64,000 nucleotides of DNA from Alligator mississippiensis (Eukaryota; Chordata; Crocodylia; Alligatoridae). The stretch covers positions 21,150,501 to 21,214,500 of the forward strand of contig NC_081835.1 in assembly GCF_030867095.1 (NCBI RefSeq). The letters run 5' to 3'. The notes below the pieces were generated by a model, which was not told where the DNA came from, did no database searches, and saw nothing but the letters and a program-made list of their open reading frames with translations. The translations under genes and the position numbers were made by a program. This document shows, piece by piece, positions 55,994-64,000 of the stretch; position 1 is the stretch's first letter, and the number at the start of each line of letters is the position of its first letter.

Positions 55994-58293
55994 GATTCTA
56001 GTGCTCAGAGGTCAGGGCTGGTAGGATCAGCAGGAAAGCTGACCCTGGGAAATACTGGCAGGATTCTCAGGGCACCAGGTTGTATTCAGGGTAAGAAAAC
56101 TTTGTTATTTTTTTTGTTCTGTCTTCAGACTTGGTCAATTTTTGTTTAATTCCTTTCTCCTATATAATAAATCATTTTGTTTTGTCTCCTTACTGATTGC
56201 CTGTGGTAAAGCATGATCTCAGGGCAAGTGGTATTCCAGGTTAGCCCGTTCTACAGAAAGTGAGACCTAAAATTCTTTCACGACTGAAGGAGAAACTACC
56301 TGGAGCTGGTAAAGATTCCATTGCAGCAACTGCGAGGCCTAGTAGAATGTCAGTGGAGCTGAGGCTTGCAGGGATCAAGTTATCCCAGGGAAAACCTTGG
56401 TCAGAGACGAGCAGCAGGATAGCGGGGGGAGAAACTTGGGGCTCCAGGGATACCCCGTGGGTGGGTTTGTGATTACCATTATGCAGTAGATAAAGACATT
56501 ATGAATCTGTGCTTTAACAGAGTGCATTACATCTAAATACATTTACAAATGCTGAGAACTTGCAAAGGTAGGAAAAATATTCAAAATACCCCAAAAGAAA
56601 CTAGTGGATGTATAAAAATGAGTAGTTCACTAACCCAATGGGCATTAATAGTATTTATTTTTTTCATAATCAAGTTTATGTTCAAGTAAGTATAGATTTT
56701 TATTTATACATGCATCTGTATCACTTAAGTTACATAATTCAAAAGTCTGTTTTTCTCCAGAAAAATCTACAAACCTTATAAAATACAGATTTGGCTACTG
56801 TGTTATGAGCCACTGTCTCACATGGGGTCTAATCAAGTAATGAACAAAACTAGTGAAGCACATGGGAAGTGTGAGTCAGTATCTGCATTAATGGGTCTGA
56901 ATCTACTGGGTTGTGCTGGTTGAAGCTTCTGTACACATGAATTTTGATGGGTAACATAACCACAGTTCTTTAGAAAGTGCTACACACTCATGTGACAAAA
57001 CCAAACAAGGTGTGCATTGAAACAGCCAGCAAATATGTTAAAAAAATTCACCTTTAACCTTCAGTCCTTTTCGCAGATATAAATTAGCATTGTTCCTGAC
57101 CTTTTTAAGTACAGTAAATTTCCTTGAATATACCTGGGGAGCATTCCTGAATTACTGACATAAAACTGAAAGTACATTTTGACAACATACAGCTACTACT
57201 ATTTGTGAAATTACTGTATGCTTCATGGAAAACGAGCATGTTTTTAGAAGTCAGTATTAGGAAAAAGCAAGTTGCTTATATTTTAAAACAAGTCTTACTC
57301 AAATAGTTACTGTACAAAGCCAACTTCCAACTGAACCTATAATCATGTTAACAGAAGCCCAGGTCAATATATCCATTTCTGAGTTTTAAACACAACTGTC
57401 AAACTGACACTATTTTTAACCATTTGAGGTGATGCTTTTTAATACAGATATTCAGGGAAAAATTTATAGAACCCTTAAACATTCCAAAATTACTTATACT
57501 TCACTAGAACAGGATCAACCCAGCACATTATAAGAATTTGACCAAGCCACCACATTACAAGTCACCTGAATATACTGTGTAAAATTCCTGGTTTGCATGT
57601 GAACTCCATTGTGGAATATCAATTCATTCACAATGGCAAACTGACTTACTTGTTCATGCCAACTTAGCGCTGTAATCAGAAGAAAGTTAACTTATTGCTT
57701 GATTAAGAAACTTGGGGATTAGTTCTGATTCACAAGAAAGAAGAAATCTGTAAGAAGAGCAAAGGAGGAAAGACAGAGTAAGAAAGGTAAGTCCCTCTCC
57801 TGAATTCACTCCACAGTTTCAAGGGCTCTTTTTCTCTTAAACTAAGCAGAGACAGAAGCAGGCCCGAAAAGAAAAGGCTTTTTTTGTTTTTTGAGTGGGT
57901 GTCAATGATAAAGTCATTTGTAATCATGTTGCTGTTCTTTAAAAAAAGGAAGGTGTAGCCCCTTTTTTGCTTGCCCAAATGTTTAGGAGGTTTGGTATGC
58001 CATGGAGGTTTGTGATGCCAAGAGATGAAGGGACATAAAAAAATAAAAGCCACACAAAGTCTTGATCTGAATCCCTCAACTGATGCAAGAGTGAGGGATT
58101 CAAACTACTTGTCTGTCAGGAGAGGGAATTTTTGCTTAATTCAAGTTTAACGTTCTCCTCCCAAACATTTAACCTGGTCAGCTTGTTAAATGCCTGGTCA
58201 GTTTCTGCCTAAACTCTGAACAGTCAATTCAGTTTGTAAAACTTCATCTTCAACTGCATGCAGCACCAAATGCTGCTTTTTTATATGGATGGT
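55994..58293. other. AT-rich convergent intergenic or 3' UTR sequence
   Basis: No coding exon or repeat terminus seen. Plus-strand AATAAA at 56167 is a candidate late ASB14 signal; minus-strand AATAAA at 56659 and 56703 may serve APPL1. Confidence 0.4.
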
Positions 58294-58555
58294 CAGAGGC
58301 GACCCAAGCAGGGTGCAGGGCCCGGGGCAAATCAGCCCATGCGGGCCCCCCCCCCACTCCGATCCCAGACCTGAAGAAGCTACTGCCACCATCGGCAACG
58401 GGGTTGGGGGGGAGTGGATAGTGAGCAGCTGGATGTGGAGCTGCTGTTCCACCCAGCTCCATGCCGCCACTGCTCCACCCGGCTCCGTGGGGCCCCCCAA
58501 AGCAAAGGGCCCTGGGCAGTCACCCCAATTTGCACCCCCCCGGGGGATGGTCCTG
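58294..58555. mobile_element. hAT-type MITE, 262 bp
   Basis: The flanks TGGATGGT (58286-58293) and TGTATGGT (58556-58563) match 7/8. The left end is CAGAGGCGACCC and the reversed right end CAGGACCATCCCC. It contains the GGGCCCGGGGCAAAT block common to related amniote MITEs. Confidence 0.72.
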
Positions 58556-61500
58556 TGTATGGTATATCAAGAGTGCCTCCACTGAAAACTCCAACTGTTT
58601 CTGGAGTTATTGGTGAATTGGATCCATGTCACTGGGCATAATTTGATTCATTTCTATTGCTGAATACACAACAAACTCTTTTATGGTTCCTGACTCAGTG
58701 TTTCAGCTAAGATTCAGTTCCAGGCCTCAGGAGGTAAACACTATAATATACTATGCATAGCTTGTCCTGATTGTAGTTAGATCCTTGGGAGTGAGAACAC
58801 ACATCTTTAAACTTGATCTTCTACTTACAACTGATGTGCTTAAAGAAAAATCGGTTATGGCCATGAAGGAAATGTCCAGGTATTATACATATTATAATAT
58901 CATGCATTTTAGCTCTATAAGCACTTAACCTAGATGTTTGTTACACAGTTTCTACATGTATTAATGGGTGTATTTTTAACTTGTAAATATTAAGTTACTG
59001 TTAATTCTAATATTTACCTCTTAGGTAAACAAGATATTCACCTCAACAGAAGTGAGGTGTATATAGTTTAATAAACATACTATCTAATTAACCAAAAATA
59101 TGTGGTAATATCCATTAAGATGCAATTTATCAATATAAGAATTGGTTCTAGACATCATTGCTGCCATAAAACCAAATGTGTTAAAAGCCACCTAAAAAAC
59201 CTAATCTTTCCAGGGAACTTTCCAAAAAGTAAACCTGCTGGATTTGGATGCTGTAGAACAGCAAATTGAGCTGCTGCATTTAGGAGGTCTATTGGTGTGT
59301 TAATAAAAAGCAGAAGGATGGGAGTGTAAAGTGTTGGAAAAATAAATAAACAATATTAGAGACCCACGTGCACTTTTATAGCAATCCAACAACCATGGTC
59401 AAAGATTAACAGAGACGAAGTCCTGCCAAAACAGCTCTGAAAAGAACATGGAATCTGTATAGTATAGTAAATATTTGTATTTAAGGCTACTATACAAGTC
59501 TTGAAACCAGCACTTTTTTTGTTGGTTTTAAGACTCTTCACTCAGACAGCATTCAATTACGGTTACTTAAAGGTTAAGAAAAGTATTTGCAAGAGCAACA
59601 CTCCCTCCACTGACTGATTTGCTAATTTTACAGAACAAGGGGGTATCAAAAGTTCTGCATCTTGTATACAGGGAAAAATATATGCTACTGCACAAAAAGT
59701 AATCTAAAAATCTAGTTTGAAACTAGCAACTATACTGTAAAATAACTAATGGCCCAGCTGCAAAAACTAACTGTTATATCATGCACTGGCCAGCACGGTG
59801 CATCCTGAACTAGCAATTGAGCCAGCAAGGGCAGATTTCCTTGTTGCAAGCTTAGACACTATAGAGTATGCCACAGGCTAGTGGTTAGTGGGTCTACTAC
59901 AGAATTATGTTACCATCACGCTACACTGTCTTACACACATTGCTGAGTAAAGTCTGTTCCAAAGGGCCAAAAGCTACTGTGCCATAGGCTATATAACAGG
60001 TAAATAGTAATGCAGTCTCTAGAGAAGTGAGAACACAGCCTGGGTGAAAGCCAGGTGGCACCAATACATTAATCTGCTTTCAGCAGGTGGTAGCAGTTCT
60101 CCACCATGGAGCTGGTTCTTCGTACAGCAAATGTCTACTGATAGTTCTTCATTCATGCATTTCCTACCAAGGTGCACCTCAATAGACTTACTATTTTTGC
60201 CTGCCTAATAACCATAGATACATGCAACGTATGTCCCTCCCTGACCCAGTTCATCCAGATTCACGATGCAAAAAGAGACTATGTTTTTTAGTTGCCATAA
60301 TGACAAATTAAACATGAATGAAGGGGAGACACAAAATACAGACCCCTGGACAAAATTACATTTGCCCCATTGGAGAAGTTTTATGCAGTAAGTTGAACTG
60401 CCCTCTCTGTACTGAGGTAGTTCAACACAGTTCAAGGTATTTCACCCACTAATACTGCAAACTCAGTATTCCTAATCTCTGCTCTTCTGACTGCTCTCCA
60501 CTGGTTCATCTTTTAACATCTTTGGGCAGGCCATCCACTAGTTCTGCCTCCTTAACTCTCCTGGATCTCCTTAAAGCCTTTTTAGCCCCCTCTACACTCC
60601 TGAAGCTATTTCCAAGTCTCAGGACCTCTCCTCATTCATCCATCACACCATATTTCCCTTCTCAAAGGGATCACCTTCTTCATTCAATACACTCCTTATG
60701 GCACACTTCCACCTCAACTTTCACTTCAAATGGATTGTAGGGTCTTGTTAGTGACCAAAAGTGTCTTTTTAGAATGATAGAAATGAGATACTTCTCACTC
60801 CTGTGCTCTTCAGCACAAAGAACCATCTATAGTGCTGCTAGTGGAAGAACTTACAAAACTTATAAACAAACGGAAGAAATGCAATGTCCAGCTACATCTG
60901 AAAAATCAAGGTATCATAGTAAGTTCTAGGTACTAATTTTTCCTTCTTTTTCTTGTAGAGCTGTTCCATGTTTAAGATTATAACATATTTCTAGTTAAGG
61001 TAGTTTATCAAGAGATAAACTATCTATTAAGAGAAAAAAAAATCCCAAATGTGAAATATCCTTTCAATAAAATGGATGAAATGAAAATAAGGGGAATTTA
61101 GTCTATCAAGAAAACCTCGACAGATCTATTACTTTGTGGAACTATCTCCTACATGAAGTCGGCCAATACATTAAGTAACCTGCACTGGCATGAGTTACGT
61201 AGGTGATGTATTTTTTTTGTACCTTTTTTTGGAGCGTTTATTTGTATTTTTAACATGTAGGGAAAGAAGATAAAGAGCAAGATGTAATAAGCTTGAAGTG
61301 GGTTGTCATCTGGTCTGAAAGAAGAAAAGGATGCTGTTCAGAGAAAGAGATGTCAGTGACAAAGGTGAGCGAGAAATTTTAGTTAATACAATTGTGGAGA
61401 CACCACCACTAACGTTCCTGGTGTCGTGCTGCCTTTCATGAGTCTAGATTCAGGCACCTGAAGGAAAAAATAGCTTATGCTATTTGTGTCTCCATCTTGG

Positions 61501-61868
61501 CAAATTGGCATTCTAAAGCCCTGGGAATATTAGTATGCAGTAAATTGTATACAGAATAAAAATAACACTGAGAACAGTCAGGAAGCTGTAGAGCTGTAAG
61601 CAGATACTATTTTGAAAAGAAGCTCCCTGGGTTGCATGGAAGAAGCAGGATTAGTGTTCTCTCTGCTGCCCTTTAATGTTTTTTCAAATGTTTCATGCAG
61701 TTATGCAGAAAGCTTTGCACCTGCTTTCCAGAATCTTTAGTTAATAGGTTGTATGTTCTCTTCAAACCACTGGTTCAAACTCAAATATTCTTATAACACC
61801 GACATACTTACAAAACCTTTGGGGTTCAATTTTCTATAAATATAAGTCCCTGTTAACCATAACTAGTT
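58556..61868. other. AT-rich sequence, possible APPL1 3' UTR
   Basis: Long stretch without repeats or exons that I can identify. Confidence 0.4.
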
Positions 61869-62574
61869 TAAAGATGTAAATACCAATTAAATACATATTT
61901 ATATTCATTTAACTTGTTGTAAATGCAACAAGTTAAACAATTAATTGGTCAGGCATCAATGGGCACAGCAGTGTTGGGCTCTAGCCGGTGGCTCTGTAAA
62001 GTCGGGGGGCGGGTGTTAGGCCCAGGCTGGTGCCTGCCCTGCTATGGAGGAAGGTCTGTACCCACCCACCCTTAGCAGCAAGAGAAGCTGGGTCAAAGCA
62101 GCCCCACCAGGTAGAGGCAGACAGCATAGCCCAGGAAGCCCTTGGGGGGTGGGTGAGGAGGGCAGCAGCCAATGAGAGACTTGCAGCCACCAGTGCACAG
62201 CTTTCTGTGGCCCGCTGCAGCAGTGCAGGAGGAGAGTGGCAGGCAGCAAGAGGCTTTACCAGCCTGTTGCAGCTGCGGGTCCAGTGCAAGGGAGGAAGCA
62301 GGCAACCCCTCCTCTCCCCTGTCCTCCTTGCTCTGCATAGCCTAGGTATTAGGCAGTATATTAGTCAGCCCTCCCCTTCCCCACTCCTCTCCCCCTCCTT
62401 CCCTCTGTGTAGCCTAGCTATTAGGTATTAGACACCTCTCCCCCACTCCATCCTGCCCTGCCGCCTTCCAGTTCTTGCTGGGGCACCACAGGGTTTCTCT
62501 TCCCCCACTTCCTTCCCACACTGCCCGGCCCCAGTGATAACTGGTAACTAATCGTTTAACCATTCACATCCCTA
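61869..62574. mobile_element. hAT-type transposon, 706 bp
   Basis: Flanked by an exact 8-bp duplication AACTAGTT (61861-61868 and 62575-62582). The left end is TAAAGATGTAAATACC and the reversed right end TAGGGATGTGAATGG. Non-coding GC-rich core. Confidence 0.87.
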
Positions 62575-63348
62575 AACTAGTTCCATAAGAGAAAACTAGA
62601 ATGCGGCTCTTGCATTTCAAGGAGGTCTACACTATACCCTCCATCTTGATGTGAAAAGGTTTATATGCAATTCCCCAGGCACCAAGATGTAAATATCCCT
62701 TTAAGTTTTATCCAGGTTTAATACGAGTAAAATGCTTTTGTCATTTAAGCAACTGTCCTGAAATTGCTCAGTAGAAAACCAGGAGAGTACCATTCAGTGC
62801 ACAAAAATTAAAATCCCTTTTCCCATAAGTCTAGAACTATTGCACATTTGACTGGTGTTAATGGGGGCTATTTTTTTTAACTATCTCCAGAAACAATCCT
62901 CTGCAACAAGTTAGATATTGAATAGTGCTGTTTTAGTTTAAAGCCCACTTCTGTTTCCAGCGAATTGTTCTATTTACAGCAATTCAAAGAACAGAATTAC
63001 AGTGTACTGTTGAAGTCCAGTCAAAAGATTAATTTTTTGCTTCAAAACAGTCAGTTGCACCACCAGGCAAATGAAAAAAAAGTTTCCATATTAAAAGTCT
63101 TGAGAAGATAACAAATACAACAGTACTGCCATGCTTCCTTCTAACATATGGAAGAAGGAATATTCTTACATTAACAGGCAAAGTAAATTAACATATAAAG
63201 AAAATGTAAAGCATAAATTGGATCCACCTATTATTAAGTCTCTATTTAATAAGCAGACACTCCCAGCTCTATTTTTGCTTCTTCTGTAACTTGTGCCATT
63301 TCACCACAGGTATATCCAAAGATTCTATTTTTAATAAAACAAGTAACC

Positions 63349-63498
63349 TCAGGCTTCAGACTCCCTCTTCTTCTTTCCTTCTTCTCCCAAGTCACTGTCT
63401 TCTGACTGGCTACTACTAAGGACTACAAATTGTCCCTCTCCACTGCTTTGAGTGGGTCTGCTGGAAGCAGCTATCAATCGACTTTGTTCTTCCAAGTC
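63349..63498 (-). CDS. APPL1: APPL1, last coding exon
   Basis: Reads on the minus strand from 63498 (after the acceptor TTAG) to TGA at 63351-63349: 49 residues, including EEQSRLIAASSRPTQ, GEGQFVVLSSSQSEDSDLGE and a KKKRESEA terminus. This is the recognisable tail of APPL1, the BAR-PH-PTB adaptor that binds RAB5 on early endosomes and links to adiponectin-receptor and AKT signalling. The exon is complete at its 3' end; the rest of the gene lies beyond the window. It is convergent with ASB14, as in human. Confidence 0.93.
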   Translation of the reverse strand, partial: DLEEQSRLIAASSRPTQSSGEGQFVVLSSSQSEDSDLGEEGKKKRESEA

Positions 63499-64000
63499 CT
63501 AATTTGAGAAGAGAAGAGGGAAAGAAGAAATAAAAATAACGTTCATCTCAAAATTTTCCACAATGAAAACAGGATACTGGTACTGTACAAATCTAAGATG
63601 TATTTAATGCCAAGCAAGGGCAATTTGATTATTGAACTGCTTCTAGAGCAGATTCTGAAGGACTTTTTAGAAACTGAAATAGAAAAATCTTTTTGATGGT
63701 TGTCACTATGTGAAACACAGCTGGCAAAAGCATCTATTTTATTCTGGTAAGCCAAAGGCATCAGATGCGTCCTTCTTCGTGGACTGGATCTGGATACAGT
63801 GATGATGGTGGGTCAAATGGCAGTGGTGTAGGGGTTAATACAGCTGCTGCTTACCCCCTGGTTGCCAGTATGCATCCCCAAAGGGGCTCCATGCCCTGGA
63901 TTTTGATAGTTGACCCACCACTGAATCCCTGGCCCTCCTATAAGACCCTCTGGCCAGATGACAGGGTTCTGTAGGCCATATTTCATGCCCCTAAATGAAG
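63499..64000 (-). other. APPL1: APPL1 intron (partial)
   Basis: Begins (minus strand reading) upstream of the acceptor at 63499-63500. 63790-64000 has a GC-richer, repeat-like texture (ATGGTGGGTCAAATGG; GTTGACCCACCACTG near 63908) that suggests an inverted-end element partly inside the window. Confidence 0.5.

Larger units (their letters stand above)
56654..63348 (-). other. APPL1: Possible APPL1 3' UTR
   Basis: Below the APPL1 stop lies mostly AT-rich sequence without coding exons. AATAAA on the minus strand is seen at 56703-56698 and 56659-56654, distal enough for a long 3' UTR of about 6.7 kb here. Two hAT-like insertions (58294-58555 and 61869-62574) would lie within it. The true 3' end cannot be set from sequence alone. 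Confidence 0.35.

Overview
The window is vertebrate nuclear DNA, most likely from a crocodilian or another archosaur/turtle-grade sauropsid. The genes are short exons split by GT-AG introns. The interspersed repeats are CR1 LINEs, many short hAT-type DNA transposons and a Penelope-like element, with no Alu, L1 or other mammalian hallmarks. Gene order matches the DNAH12 - ASB14 - APPL1 neighbourhood known from human 3p14.3, read in the opposite orientation. Assignments rest on reading peptides and splice sites by eye and on recalled family sequences; nothing was searched.

Layout. (1) 1-32029, plus strand: the last 15 coding exons of an axonemal inner-arm dynein heavy chain, called DNAH12 from its sequence and neighbours. 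They give about 782 C-terminal residues, from the AAA5/AAA6 region to the stop. One intron uses a GC donor. (2) 32030-37689: the DNAH12 3' end, a truncated TIR element, a plus-strand CR1 with an internal deletion, then AT-rich unique sequence before ASB14. (3) 37690-51762, plus strand: nine coding exons of ASB14, an ankyrin-repeat SOCS-box substrate receptor of about 589 residues. The junction between coding exons 2 and 3 does not keep frame with canonical splice sites as written. (4) 51763-63348: the convergent interval. It holds the ASB14 3' end, a degraded Penelope-like element with a near-perfect 54-bp-arm palindrome, a hAT element with a second hAT inside it, then long AT-rich sequence that may be the APPL1 3' UTR. 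(5) 63349-63498, minus strand: the last coding exon of APPL1.

The genes are unrelated in function: ciliary motility (DNAH12), CUL5-type ubiquitin ligation (ASB14) and endosomal signalling (APPL1). The introns are an archive of repeats. At least eleven hAT-like elements still show 8-bp target-site duplications. Their duplications mostly fall into two sequence classes, one with a central TA and one of the nTnnnnAn form, which suggests at least two hAT lineages were active. Two nested insertions give relative ages: an LTR-like element inside a hAT at 3001-5469, and a hAT inside a hAT at 54429-55993.

I found no new multi-gene system. The best leads are the ASB14 splice anomaly, the GC-AG intron in DNAH12, the palindromic repeat structures, and a three-copy family with GGGACAGACATT ends that carries an internal copy of its own terminal motif.
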